This document shows, piece by piece, positions 23,348-34,109 of a stretch of 64,000 nt of DNA. The stretch is taken from the NCBI GenBank assembly GCA_021527695.1, contig JAKFAO010000010.1, positions 434,001 to 498,000 on the forward strand, read 5' to 3'. The stretch comes from Naematelia aurantialba (Eukaryota; Basidiomycota; Tremellomycetes; Tremellales; Naemateliaceae). The number at the start of each line of letters is the position of its first letter. The first letter of the stretch is position 1. The notes beneath the pieces are model-generated. The model worked only from the letters and a program-made list of their open reading frames with translations, was not told the DNA's origin and ran no database searches. Both the position numbers and the translations under genes were made by a program.

Positions 23348-24338
23348 CGAAGGCGGTGGAGTTGGAGGGAGAGTATGGCTCGCTCTCAATAGTGGCATGT
23401 GGTCATGGGCTTGTTGTGCGGAATAGAAGGATAGGGCAGGCAGGCGGATACGGCCCGGCGGGAAGGCAAGACGGGAGATGCGAAGCGGGAGAGGCGGGCG
23501 GCGTAGGGTCAAGTGAGTGGCGTAGTGACAAGTGAATGGTGGGGCAGCGGCGGTGAAAGTGGCGGGTGTCGGGTACTGGGCGGGCAGGGTAGACAGGTAG
23601 CGGTGGTTTTGGGGTTGACACTCGGGAATTGTTCGAATTGCGTTGTCCTTGGATTTCACGGATGTCCATATCGGCCTTTTAACCGAAATGAGTCCATGTC
23701 GGCCGTCGACCTACAATGATTCCAACTCGGCCTTTGAAGCACCATGAGTGTCCAGATGGGTCACTGAATCACCATGCGTGCATGTGAAGGCAGCGGCTCG
23801 GCGGGAATTCCACAATGAGAGATGAGATTACATTCGTCCACAGCCATCCACTTGATATTCCTTACAGTCGGCGACTGCTACTGCTACTCGCATCGCCGAC
23901 AACTGCTACTCGCAATCGCCAACATCCAAGCTGACGTCTGACATACCCCTTATCATCCTCTCATCCTCAGTCGATCGGGACGTGGTGTTGTACACAGCGT
24001 AGTAGGGGCAGAGTGTCTCGTAAGGGTTTAGAGTGTGAAGTTGGTGAATCCCAGCATTGAGAGCCCGAGGGGACGAGAAAAGACGTAGTCAGGGATAGGA
24101 CGGGTTTGGGTTCAAGCGGTCGGGAATGGTCAAGGCGGATCAAGTGGCGAGGCGGACGAAGTGGCAGAGCGGATTAAGTGGCAAGGCGGATCAAGTGGCA
24201 GAGCGGATAAAGGGGAGAAGACGGATTAAAGGGCAAGGCGGATGAGGGCTAAAGGCGGATCAAGGAGGCGCAGGGCGGTCGGTACAGTCAAAGATGGAAG
24301 AGGGGACACGCCGTCAGTACACCCCCGGTATGCCCAGG
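23348..24338. repeat. Convergent intergenic region with minisatellite
   Basis: At about 24125-24275 a degenerate unit of about 15-16 bases (AAGGCGGATCAAGTGGC, with GACGAAGTGGCAGA variants) repeats around nine times. At about 23640-23770 there are looser repeats of ATGAGTCCA and TCGGCC, and at about 23870-23925 CGACTGCTACTG repeats. No reading frame is supported. Confidence 0.6.
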
Positions 24339-25067
24339 CTACGTCGTCTTCCACAGCATGAATGCGATTTTGCCGAGGTAGAAGTAGATGAAATTCCGGG
24401 CCTCTGCGCGGATCAGCCTCGCCTCAGCCGGTCCGTGCCGGACTGCAAGGCCGCTCACCGTGTGTCACAAAGCTCCCAAAGCTACAGGGGTCAGCGACTA
24501 CTCGGCAAGGCAGTCACAGCGAAGGCAGTCAGTGCGAAGGTAAAGGCAGAAGCGAGGAAGATGGCGGCATGGCAAAGCGAGCCAACCCAAGACAGAAAGA
24601 AGCCTGCAACCCACTTCTTCCCGACAATGCAATGCCACGTCGTGCCGTACATCCGATCAAATTCCTTCTTGACATACATCGCCACGTCTTTCTCGACATT
24701 GTACCGCTCCAACGCGAGGTAGCATGTGTCCACTGCTCGTTGCTGCATTTCCTCGCTCACTGCGGTTGATCAGCGTGGTGGTTCCAGTCACCGCGGACGA
24801 CATGGGTTGCGGAGACACCGAAGGCGACATCGGAGAGGGGTTATTTCAGAGTGATGGCCAAGTGATTTAAGTGTGACAGCTGAGAATTCTGTACGGCACT
24901 CTTGTTCCTTCATGAAAACGAAAGAATCTGCCGTCTGCAGACGATACGGCACTCGGATGACCGTTCGCAACCATCACGGACCACTCACTGTCGACATTCT
25001 TGATGATTGCCTTTTGCGGCAGCTCCTGCGCGCCGAGCAGCGACGGCGAGTTGTGCGCCTGGTCCAT
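24339..25067 (-). CDS. DYN2: Dynein light chain LC8
   Basis: LC8 is a small dimeric hub that sits on dynein intermediate chain and many other partners. Exon 1 (ATG at 25067) encodes [26 protein letters not shown]; splicing at GTGAGT joins it to [36 protein letters not shown] and [13 protein letters not shown] small exon gives FGSFVTHEA, and the last gives [19 protein letters not shown], ending TAG at 24339-24341. Nearly every position of the LC8 core matches human DYNLL1, including the YxFGSxVTHE target groove strand. The N-terminus is about 15 residues longer than in animals. The single exons are too short to stand out alone. It shares an upstream region with the alpha/beta hydrolase gene. 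Confidence 0.93.
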
Positions 25068-25746
25068 CCTCCTATCCTGCCGCGCGATACTGATGCCTCT
25101 GCTTGGGAGAGTCGTCCCAGTCGCCCGTCGTGAGGGCCGGCACACGCGCGCTTCGATCTGCGGGAAAGGAACAGCCGAACACGGATCAACCACGAGTTTG
25201 TTGAAGAGTAGCGGTAGCGGCGTGGGAGTCGCGTCGCACAGCTGAACCCTAGACCGCAGTCACTTGCACTCTCCTCCACGTTCGTGTGTGTCGGGAGGAT
25301 GCCGAGCAGTGCCCGTGCAAGCGGTTGGGATGTGCAGACAAGTGTCGACGACGACAACAAAACGGGGGGGGGATCAGAGCGGGAGACTGGGCCGTTTGCG
25401 CCGCCCTGAAAACAGGTCTCCGGGGCTCCTGTCGGCCCTGCGCGGACCCTTTTGCGACTCTGCTCTTGCTTTGATCCAACTGGGACAGACGGCTGCAGAG
25501 GCATGCTGCATCAGGACATGCAGGAGGGGCGAAGACGGTGCAGTATCGCGGACATGGATGGTACAGCTAGACACCGCAGGCGTTGGGTCGCTCGTCGTTG
25601 ACAGTCTTGAAATTGCATCGGGCGGCCAACGCCGAACACTCCCTGCTCCCTCTCTCGAGCTGTTGCAACCTGCTCTTTCCAGCTCTACAGCACCTTGAAG
25701 CGACGATTCGCGAGGCCGTCTGCCCTGCCGCCGAGGCCTGACGACA
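25068..25746. promoter_or_regulatory. Divergent LC8/hydrolase upstream region
   Basis: Nearly 680 bases with no supported gene and no clear TATA box. A G8 run lies at about 25366-25373. The LC8 frame remains open upstream of its ATG for some 40 codons, so an earlier start cannot be excluded. Confidence 0.35.
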
Positions 25747-26933
25747 ATGGAGGCACGTAAAGTCCCAGAAAAGACCGACTATCCCGCACTGGCGCTGGGC
25801 TACCCGCCCGTCAGCTGCCGGAACGTCCTCATCGCGGGCTTCGTCGCCAACGTCTACGGCGTGGAGGAGATCAGGGCATCGACCTTGCCCATTGCCGCGG
25901 TGGTACGTCTGCGTCTCTGCGACGACGGTGTGTTCCGCCTGACGACATCGCCGTAGGTCGCCACGCATGGACGCATGAACAACCAACACCAGATGCGCTA
26001 CTTTGCCTATGGCCTCCTGGGACAGATCAGACATCTCTCTGCGGGACAGGACAAGCGACACGACGTAATCCTCGTCACCATTGTCAGTGACCCTTCTCTC
26101 TCCACCTGCCTCTCCGTAGCTTGATGCTGATGCTGATCCCTTGAATACAGGACCAGCGCAATCATGGCGACCGCACGGTCGACCGCAATGCCAACCTGGC
26201 GTACGACGCCAACCCGAATCACCTCATTGACATGGCCTCGGGTATCGGTCAGTCAAACACACGCCTCGACTGCAACCCTCCAGCCCGTTCCTTCGCCCCT
26301 GTTCGGTGTAGCTCATGCGTCGTGTAGTCGGAGGATGCCAGGACGTATCGATGATAATCGATTTCCTCGCATGCTATCTGTTTCCAAACGGCGAGCGGGT
26401 CATCGACGAATGGGTCGCAACGGGCATCTCGTTGGGCGGCAACCTTACTTGGCGATTACTACAAGTCGGTAAGCTGCTTGCATGCTGTACCCTCCAGAAC
26501 TCACTAATTATCTCCTTCTACCTGCCTACGCCATGTAGAGCCCCGGATCAGAATCGCCATTCCGATCATTGGGCTCCCATTCACCTCTTTTGCGCGCTAC
26601 CTCGGCGCGCGGGCCGCCTCCCTCGGCCTACCCTTCGCACCTCCCATCTACCCGCCTTCACTCCGGCCGCTGCTGGAGTCTCCGCCGCCGGATGGCTGTT
26701 ACACCGATAAACGAATCCTGTCGATACACGGACAAGCCGACAAGCTGGTACCGTTCGAGCATGGGCGGGAGGATATACGCCGGGTTTTCGATGAGGGCGG
26801 CGCAAAGGGAGAGGTGTGGGTACAAGATAGGGTAGGGCATGTAGTCACTGGCGAGATGATGCGCAAGACGGCAGAGTGGGTCTGGCGCTGGGCGTTGAGC
26901 GCCGACCCACCGTCTCAGACATCCCAGTTGTAG
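25747..26933 (+). CDS. Alpha/beta hydrolase, function unknown
   Basis: Exons join to MEARKVPEKTDYPALALGYPPVSCRN..RYFAYGLLGQIRHLSAGQDKRHDVILVTI, then DQRNHGDRTVDRNANLAYDANPNHLIDMASGI, and SMIIDFLACYLFPNGERVIDEWVATGISLGGNLTWRLLQ. GISLGG is the nucleophile elbow (GxSxG) and DQRNHG matches the oxyanion-side loop of this fold. The C-terminal part (ILSIHGQADKLVPFEHG and DRVGHVVTGEMM) supplies the expected Asp and His. No signal peptide is seen, so it is probably cytosolic. Similar uncharacterised proteins with a DQRNHG motif are common in fungi. The substrate is unknown. Its stop (26931-26933) lies only 34 bases from the stop of the converging glycosylase gene. Confidence 0.8.
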
Positions 26934-26967
26934 TATATGCATTGATAGATCTGACGCGCATCATCGC

Positions 26968-29122
26968 TCAACCTGCTTTCCTCCGCGCACGGTTCGCAGC
27001 CGCCAGCTTCATAGCATCCACGCTCCGCTGCATAGCCGGCACATCCATGTCGAGCCACTCGCCCTGCTCGCTTTGCTCGCCCTCTCCCGCCTTCAACGTC
27101 TCCACAAAGGCACGAAGACTGGCAAACACAGCTACCAGATCAGGCAGCTTGTGCATTACTCAGTACGACACAGCTGAACGAGAGACGCGACTCACCGGTG
27201 TGCGCTCGAGACCCGAGGTGGACGGCGTGACCCAGAAGTAAGTGTAGCTCGTGACGAGCCCCGCGTCGTCGTCGTGAGGTAACCGGATCTTGCGAGGTGT
27301 GTGCCAATCAATCGGCTCATGTACCGTTGAGCGAGATCCCCGCGAAGTCGATGGCAGATTCTTGGGCAGGTCACGGGGTGTAACAGGTAGAGAGGGCTTG
27401 ACTTCATCGTCGGCTGCAGATTGAGCTGGTGATCCGGCTGCAGATTGAGCTGGCGATCCGCCACTGGTCAAGGCAACTGACGGACGCAACGGCGTCAAGC
27501 CGCGTGGTGCCGTCTCCGAGGACGCCGTGAATGGTTCTTCTTCCAGCTTAATATCCGGTGTTGTCCCGGACTCTAGCCGATCCGCTCCCTCGCCCAACGG
27601 ATCCGCGTGATCGATCTCGCGTTTGGTGTGCGTCCCGGCATTACGTTCTGCTGGGTGGCCAAGGACCGGCTGCGCCGTCTTCTTCGCAACGCTCTCGTAT
27701 GTGTCCCAGATCTTCTTTCCGACGAAACAGACGACTTTGGGGCGAAGCTCGTTGAGCTTGGCGGTGAGGTCGGGGACGCACAGACGCATCTCGAGAGTCG
27801 ACAGCTCGGATTGCTAGTTCAGCGCATCAGCCCAGCTGTTTAGGGAAGTCAAGTAGCAGAAGAGCACTGGGCTCACTTCGGAAGTCGGCCGGCCGCATAG
27901 GTTTGTCTGTACAGTCAGTTCGCGGACAGGGCAGACATACTAGGCCGTAGTTGAGCTCGTCTGGCAGCAGCGCATCTTCCAGAGGCGAGTATAGGCGAGG
28001 TGTCAGGCCTGTGCGCACAGTCAGTATCACTAGGCAGCCCGCGCTCGTCAGTCTCACCAGAGAGATGCAATGCCTTCTGAGACCTTGTCAGCGGACCCAG
28101 TCACCTCGGGACTTTCCGACGCTCACCCAGAACTTGTTGGTGGGATGTGCGAAATGGTGTCCCAGAGTCGACGACATCTTGCCTATCGTCATCAGGCCCG
28201 CTCGGCGACCACTCAGCTCGAGCACACTGACCAGGACTACGGCGGGGCATCAGTCGCCGAAGTCTCGTATGGCCGGATCGCCTGCTTACTTTATACCACA
28301 AAAGACCACTGAAGAGCTCAGCAACGAGTACCAAGTCCGATCAAAAGAGCTCACAATCAAGACCCGTTCTCAGCCGGTCGGGGAGGGGAGGTAGATGCTC
28401 GTAGACCTCTGGCCCGGCATACGGCCGGGGTTTCTTTACCGCGCCCTTCTGTCCCTCTTTCGCCAAGAGCGACACCTTCTTCTCCGCGTCAACCTCGACA
28501 TAGTCTCCATCACCATCAGACATCGGATCGCGTTTACGCTGGGTCCCCTTGCTCCGAACCGGGGTGCGGGCTACCCCGCGCGCAGGTGGAGAGTCTCGCG
28601 TGCGGGCTGATCGGATGAGCGCAGGCGCAGACCGTGGAGGTCGTGGAGGTGTGCTGGGCCCAGCTGGCGAGTATGCATACTTCGCTAGGCGCGCTGCGAA
28701 CGCTGCTGATGCCGGACTGTCTTGCGGGGAGCGAGCCATGTCGACATACTCCTCGCTGATCCTCGCAGTCGTCGATCAGTCGTCTACGCTCCGAGGTGCA
28801 GAGGTTGGTAGTAGTACCGACTTGCCGAGATTCTTCCGGTCGCACGGACCGTTGCGAGTGGCGCCCGGCGGAGTGGCGACTCGTTCATTCTCCACTGTGA
28901 TCCGCAAGCCATCGCCCGATACGACCAGCTCGGTCCGACCAGACCGCTCCGACACATACACTGGTCTTCCAGCTCGCAAGTGCAGCCAGGGAATGACTTA
29001 CTGCCAATGACCTCAATGAAATCCGGCTGTGCTGGGGATGGCGCGTCTGAGCCGATCGTCGTTAGCGTTGAGCGAGGTGATGAAAGGGGGGTCACCAGTG
29101 GGGCTGCGTTCGAATGTGTCAT
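26968..29122 (-). CDS. Mismatch-specific thymine/uracil DNA glycosylase (TDG/MUG family)
   Basis: It removes thymine or uracil from G:T and G:U mispairs in the nucleus. Joined exons give [29 protein letters not shown], with the GINPG motif that holds the catalytic Asn. Next come ALHLSGLTPRLYSPLEDALLPDELNYGLTNLCGRPTSE, LRPKVVCFVGKKIWDTYE, and YTYFWVTPSTSGL, the counterpart of the MPSSSAR intercalation loop. A roughly 100-residue low-complexity insert separates the last two. Exons 28290-28308 (19 bases) and 28232-28236 (5 bases) are very short. From 28739 the frame MARSPQDSPASAAFAARLAKYAY is clear. Upstream pieces (SPAQPDFIEVIG joined over a 41-base intron to MYVSERSGRTELVVSGDGLRITVENE) look coding and can be spliced in frame, so I extend the start to 29122. 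If that is wrong the start is 28739. Confidence 0.85.
28232..28236 (-). other. Five-base micro-exon TCCTG of the glycosylase gene
   Basis: On the sense strand the exon ending GGTATAAA (28290) is followed by GTAAGC; then CCGTAG, TCCTG, GTCAGT; then ACGATAG before GCAAGATG (28182). With the five bases included the join reads ATA AAT CCT GGC AAG ATG, restoring the frame and the invariant Asn-Pro-Gly. Without them the frame is lost. Flanking introns are 53 and 49 bases, typical of this genome. Confidence 0.75.
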
Positions 29123-29212
29123 ATCCCTCACCTCCTTGGTGCTGGCCGTTTAGAGACAATGACGGTCGATAGCTTCGGAATATTGCGGATGCGGGTTTTG
29201 ACATCGGCGGTC

Positions 29213-29218
29213 TATAAG
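29213..29218 (+). promoter_or_regulatory. TATA-like element of array gene 1
   Basis: GGTCTATAAGTCC lies 123 bases before the ATG at 29336 and is followed by a CA-rich leader without an ATG. Confidence 0.5.
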
Positions 29219-29335
29219 TCCCCTCATCCGCAGCTTCCAGTAACCACCGACCCCAGCCACTCCTCCAACAACGACTACCACAACAAACCACACCACTCGG
29301 ACACCACTCGGACTACGTGTCAACTGGGAAAATCC

Positions 29336-30184
29336 ATGGCACGCGAGATGTCTCCCCTGCATATCTCTACCTCTGTGGTCGGCGACTTTGACAGAAACTT
29401 TGGCGTCACGAGGCCACCGATCATATCCTTGCCAGACGAAAACGAGAGTGATTTCGAGCCAGGCGATCCTTGCCACGGGCAAGACGTACACTCCAATTGG
29501 AGCCTCTTTCAGAGAACCGAGGCAGACGTGATGACTCTCAATCTCGATCTCGGGGGTTTGAAGCTGAATAGCACTTTGACATGCTCTGAAACGGATGGAG
29601 GACAAGATGATGGCGCTCTTGATATACCCTGCGCGAGGACAGGCTGGAAGCCTTCTTTCCCCAACTCCTATGGACAGCGACAGAGCCTCTTCGACTCCCA
29701 CCTCCAAGGTCCAAGTGTGGACCGGGCCCCGACAGAAAGCTTGTACGGCAGGTCAAATGACTGCTCGGTCCCGAGTCAAGCCCACAGAGGTCCATGTGGT
29801 GCATACGAAGCGTTGCCGGATGGTCTATCAGTCGACAGGGGTAGCGCTGCTGCTTATCCCACGCCTCCTAGCTCCCACTTCAACTGGTACACTACTCATA
29901 CGAGACGCACCCAGTCTAGCATGTTTTACACTACCCACCCGAGCCAATCCCGTGATGGACACATCCTTGATTCGGAGTTGGCCACTCTCCACAGTCTTTC
30001 GACAATGTTCGGATCTTCAGCTACCGACAACTCTACGTTGGATCCCACCACGGCTGGGAGGAAGCGCCGTCATGGACATTCAGATCCTAGCAATCTCCTG
30101 GGCGACAGTACAACGGCGACACCGTGCAATTCCGATGAGCATGTGCCCATGCGTCCCATGAAGCGGCCCCGGATCTTTTGGTAA
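29336..30184 (+). CDS. Array gene 1: intronless orphan, 282 residues
   Basis: I do not recognise this protein. It is a single open frame starting MAREMSPLHISTSVVGDFDR, the first ATG after a TATA-like box. The sequence is Ser/Thr-rich and polar, with an acidic patch (LPDENESDFEPGDP) and no membrane segment. Two basic clusters near the end (GRKRRHGH and MKRPRIFW) could be nuclear localisation signals; it stops straight after IFW. The frame is open further upstream to 29114, but that part lies before the TATA box. It is the first of seven same-strand intronless genes, and it may share its upstream region with the glycosylase gene on the other strand. Confidence 0.6.
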   Translation: MAREMSPLHISTSVVGDFDRNFGVTRPPIISLPDENESDFEPGDPCHGQDVHSNWSLFQRTEADVMTLNLDLGGLKLNSTLTCSETDGGQDDGALDIPCARTGWKPSFPNSYGQRQSLFDSHLQGPSVDRAPTESLYGRSNDCSVPSQAHRGPCGAYEALPDGLSVDRGSAAAYPTPPSSHFNWYTTHTRRTQSSMFYTTHPSQSRDGHILDSELATLHSLSTMFGSSATDNSTLDPTTAGRKRRHGHSDPSNLLGDSTTATPCNSDEHVPMRPMKRPRIFW

Positions 30185-30871
30185 CAATGAAGTGCGTGAG
30201 AGTTCTGCGTGGTATTACTACTTCCTGTTCGTGCGTAGTCCATAAGTGTTTTATGTAGACATATGCATGCTTGTTGTTTAGACTTGACGCGGGAGGAACC
30301 TTGGGAGGTGCACGTAGGATCCAGTTTGCGGCCCGACCATATAAATTTTCCACTTTGCTTTACCTGTCCCTAGCTGGCGACGTGGGCCTCTGGAGTCAGT
30401 TGGCCCTGCTCTGACTGCGCCTTCCCCCCCAACCGATGTGGACAGCGTGAGAGTTGCTACAATTACAGATAACGATCTCAGTGAAGATCAGCAATTTCAG
30501 AGGCGATACTGAACAAGGGATGTGGACCAATGCGATACAGCATGTAGGTGGCTGTACATGCTTACCAGTGGTGAAGGGAGGTGTCACCTTTCACATGCTT
30601 CGCCATGCTCTCCAACTTCACCCTGTTTCAGACTCGCCAAATTGTGGGCTATGACGCTTATGCACCGTTAGGGCTTCCAGCAGGACGCGATGCAGTGTCG
30701 AAGGCCGATAACCAGAGAAGTCACGCTGTACAGGAATGGCCTCCAAGGCTGGCCCTCGCTACGCTGTTTCTGAGACGCTGAAGCTGTGTAGGACGCTGAA
30801 GCTGTGCGCCCAACGAAGCCTCGATAGTATCCTGTGCAGGCGTCGGTCAGGGATCTACCAGCTCAGAGGGA

Positions 30872-30877
30872 TATAAA
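30872..30877 (+). promoter_or_regulatory. TATA box of array gene 2
   Basis: GGGATATAAAGGCG lies 79 bases before the ATG at 30951, followed by a pyrimidine-rich leader (CTCTCATACTCTTCGTCC). Confidence 0.65.
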
Positions 30878-30950
30878 GGCGTGATTGAGTATCCTCGAGT
30901 TCTCTCATACTCTTCGTCCTTGAGTCCTTCGTCCCTCGACTTCACTGAGA

Positions 30951-31643
30951 ATGAGCCCTGCAAGCACGACTGCCAGCGAGAGCCACACCACTTGGAATGA
31001 GGGTACCGAGGTGACATCCAGTCAGGATCCTTCTAACCGTGATTACGATACGACCGCCACAGAAGTCGCGCCGGCCGAGGATCTGTCTGTTGCCGCTGGC
31101 CAGACCGTCAGCGAGCCAGGCAGGACTAGCCACACACGCGTTCCCACCAACAGCCTGGGACTGTCCACTGCCTCTCCGTCAACAGCAAGCCGTGGCTCCC
31201 CATCGCTTTCCCCCCCAGCTCTGGCGGCACCGCCCGCTGGCCAGACCAGGTGGCCTCCCGCTCCCGGACCCGAGCCGAACCCGTTCGGAAGCCAAGAGCC
31301 AATGTCCAGGTGGTCCCCGGACTCGTCGCAGGAGGGCGCTCAAAGCCGGCCAGGGGCATCATCTTCGTTCAGTTCGGAGGACGGCAGAGTGTACAGTGGT
31401 GGTCGCAATGCCAATTCTGCCCTGAGTTCGTTGTCCGGCCTGAGCGTGGAAGGCATGCACACGCTTCCCTTGAGGCGCCCACCCCAGTTGGTTACGCAAG
31501 CAAGCGCGCCCCAGTTGCGCGCTGGCAGGGCTGGACAGAAGCGTCCTGCAGGAAGCGGATTCATGTCGAGAGGGCTTGACGAGCTCCCAGAGGAGGAGAG
31601 CGACGACGACGACGATGCACAAGGAGAGAGGGGCGAGCACTAG
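30951..31643 (+). CDS. Array gene 2: intronless orphan, 230 residues
   Basis: This is an unrecognised protein starting MSPASTTASESHTTWNEGTE, at the first ATG after a canonical TATA box. It is Ser/Pro/Thr-rich throughout, with a Pro-rich middle (PPALAAPPAGQTRWPPAPGPEP), a Ser cluster (SSSFSSEDGR), the pattern ALSSLSGLSVEGMHTLPLRRPP, and an acidic C-terminus (LPEEESDDDDDAQGERGEH). Composition predicts a fully disordered, soluble protein. No domain, signal peptide or membrane segment is visible. The gap to gene 1 is 766 bases and to gene 3 is 382. Confidence 0.65.
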   Translation: MSPASTTASESHTTWNEGTEVTSSQDPSNRDYDTTATEVAPAEDLSVAAGQTVSEPGRTSHTRVPTNSLGLSTASPSTASRGSPSLSPPALAAPPAGQTRWPPAPGPEPNPFGSQEPMSRWSPDSSQEGAQSRPGASSSFSSEDGRVYSGGRNANSALSSLSGLSVEGMHTLPLRRPPQLVTQASAPQLRAGRAGQKRPAGSGFMSRGLDELPEEESDDDDDAQGERGEH

Positions 31644-32025
31644 TATGTATATAGTTACAATCGTGAGAGTGGAAGGCGCAGCTTAGTAACATCGTTTTTG
31701 CTTGTCAATATTATGAGAGATTTCCGAGGCGAGATTCGAAGACATTCTGTCCGGATGATTCCTACGTTCCGAACATACAAAGTAGAATGATTCCCATTGA
31801 GAGTAACGCCATCGATGCACCGGGGCGATGAAACGACAGAAAGACAAAGGCAACCCTCGCAGCTTTCATGGCTGTTCCCTGTACAGAGAAAAATCAGCAA
31901 CAGAGTCCGGCCGCCGCTGGAAGGCCACATCGGGGTGGCGATGTGAAGACAACCCCTATCCCGAGCCCTCGCTGGTCAAATAGCCCGAGCCAGTCTCTTG
32001 ATTCCTGTCTCTGCCCTCCTCACCA

Positions 32026-32658
32026 ATGTCTGTGACTGGGTACCCTGAGACTGTTGACGACGAGTACCCTGACACTCCTCCCACGGAGGCCAGCACAGGT
32101 CCGTCCGAGGACAAGGCAGGTCCTTCGCGAAATGCTACCCGGTCCAAAACCGAGGCGCCAACCCGTGCGTCAGCCTCTGATAGCGCACACGAAGCCCCTG
32201 CGACCAGCGACAGCGGTAGTGAGGTATCTGACGCCGATTCTTCTGGCGACTTTCTGACTACTGGAGACGAAACCTACCGGAACTCGAGCCACCAGTCACT
32301 CGCTCCAGTGCGGCTGACAGAATTGCCGCCTGGCAGAAGTACAGGCCGCCCACTTGGAAGACGGTCTCTTGAAACACGGCCCTCCTGGCCGCGCAAGCAC
32401 TCTGCTAGCGGGACCCAGCTGGCCGATTATATGAATGCCCAACGGTCACGGCCATCTTCCGTCCCAAGACAGCCAGTAGGTCCGACTCCGAAGCTTTCCA
32501 GCAATTCAGAACGCGAGGAAGGGTCTCGCGTCCATACCCCAAGACGTCACGCTGGTCCCAAGTTCAGCCTTTCTAGCGACTCGGAAGACGATGGTCCTTC
32601 CCCCAGCAGCCTCGATCTCCCGACGATTTACCTTTCGCTGGACGAGGATGTGGAGTGA
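32026..32658 (+). CDS. Array gene 3: intronless orphan, 210 residues
   Basis: This is an unrecognised protein starting MSVTGYPETVDDEYPDTPPT. It is very rich in Ser, Asp, Glu, Pro and Thr. A repeated phospho-acceptor-like pattern occurs twice (PKLSSNSEREEGS and PKFSLSSDSEDDGPS), with the look of casein kinase 2 sites. The middle has basic GRPLGRRSLETRPSWPRK. It ends IYLSLDEDVE. I see no TATA box within 150 bases of the ATG, unlike genes 1, 2, 4 and 6. No domain is recognisable. Confidence 0.6.
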   Translation: MSVTGYPETVDDEYPDTPPTEASTGPSEDKAGPSRNATRSKTEAPTRASASDSAHEAPATSDSGSEVSDADSSGDFLTTGDETYRNSSHQSLAPVRLTELPPGRSTGRPLGRRSLETRPSWPRKHSASGTQLADYMNAQRSRPSSVPRQPVGPTPKLSSNSEREEGSRVHTPRRHAGPKFSLSSDSEDDGPSPSSLDLPTIYLSLDEDVE

Positions 32659-33181
32659 CAGGAGGGCCGACGGATGCCAACGACTGACTGCGCAGGCTAG
32701 TGGCGAAGATCAAAGTCGCGTTGCTCTAGGCTCATCTGAACGGAGTATCGTGCATGTATGTGTCATTCGTTGGCTTGAGGGCGTGTGGCTCTTTTGTTAG
32801 TGCGCAGCATCACTGCTGCCGCACCTCGGCACATTCTTGAGGTCCGTCATGGAGATGAGCGAAACGTGCGTGCGTGCGTGCGCGCGCTCTGCTGCTGTTT
32901 CTCCCACTCCACAGCTGCACCTTGTCGATCTCGAATGGGCTGGACCACGCACTGATCGAGCCAGCCGTCGTTAGAAGACGCTGCGATCTTCTAGCGTCGA
33001 AAATCCTGCAAGTGAAGACGCGCGATCAAGGGAGGTCGTCTTCTCGTCACGGAGAAATTCTCAGGCTACGAAAGCATTGCCAATCACTACTTTACCCCTT
33101 TCAGGCCCCACCTTTCACACCTACGAGTGAGCTCACTCGAACGCGGTGCCACTGAGAAGCACTGCTCACTGGAGAGCGCGA

Positions 33182-33187
33182 TATATA
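33182..33187 (+). promoter_or_regulatory. TATA box of array gene 4
   Basis: GCGATATATAGTGCC lies 64 bases before the ATG at 33246. Confidence 0.6.
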
Positions 33188-33245
33188 GTGCCCACCACAG
33201 GCGCAATTCATCGTGCCAATCCAGTTCATTCGTCTTCGTACCACA

Positions 33246-33677
33246 ATGAACACACTACCTTCCACCACTGGGGACCCAGCCCACCCGGGACACTATGTCC
33301 CGCTTTATTGGGGAATACCCCCACATCTGACTGGCCTCTCGCAATATGGCGAGAGCGGCTCTGGGGAAACATCGCGACGAAGCGTAACGCAGAGCAACGG
33401 GGGAGAAGACACAAACAAGCTGAGCGAGGCTTTGAGCGCAATGAGTCTAACGAGCCGGTCTACTGCGGAGAGGAGAACCACTCACGGCTCTGAGCCTCCT
33501 GACAATCGGTCGGACATGGAAGTCGATGGTCTCGCCTCCATCAGCACATCTGACAAGCCGCTAGCTGTCCGTAAAGGCGGGAGCAGCCAAAGCTCTCGAG
33601 CCAACCCACCTCAGTCCGCCTCTGCTGACAGCGGTGTCCATGGAGGCCAGTGGCACGACAGTAGCGATCCCAGGTAG
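33246..33677 (+). CDS. Array gene 4: intronless orphan, 143 residues
   Basis: This is an unrecognised small protein starting MNTLPSTTGDPAHPGHYVPL, in good context (ACCACAATGA) just after a TATA box. A short N-terminal part with aromatic and Pro residues (HYVPLYWGIPPHLTGLSQYG) is less disordered than the rest. It is followed by KLSEALSAMSLTSRSTAERR and a Ser-rich C-terminal half ending GGQWHDSSDPR. There is no signal peptide and no Cys pattern. The shortest of the seven. Confidence 0.55.
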   Translation: MNTLPSTTGDPAHPGHYVPLYWGIPPHLTGLSQYGESGSGETSRRSVTQSNGGEDTNKLSEALSAMSLTSRSTAERRTTHGSEPPDNRSDMEVDGLASISTSDKPLAVRKGGSSQSSRANPPQSASADSGVHGGQWHDSSDPR

Positions 33678-34109
33678 CGCTCCCACTTTGTCGACGAGGT
33701 TGTGTTAATAGACTATTCGCCACCGTGCATATGTCGTTACATACTGTCCATGCATACTTGCGTCGTACCAGGGAGACTCTCGTGATCCACAGCAAGGTTC
33801 AGTATACTTCTTACCACTTAGAGCTGAGTTCGGCCCGTCCCTCATGTGCAGTATGCACGCTACTTGCTTGGTCTGTAGATCTAAGATGTATGCAGTGGCC
33901 TTCGTCTGTTCGTTCTAGACCAGTTTTCTGTAGGATTCTGCTCCCTCCTGCATCCTTTTTCCTGTAGGTAGAGCGGGGTTTGGCTCATGTTTCACCGTGC
34001 ATGGAGCATTCATGACTCTCTGCCGTCTTCCAAACCCAGTGCTTTCGAATTCTGTGCGGATCGGTCCTCTTGCCTGAGATTTTTGACATCTTATTGAACA
34101 AATGGCAGG

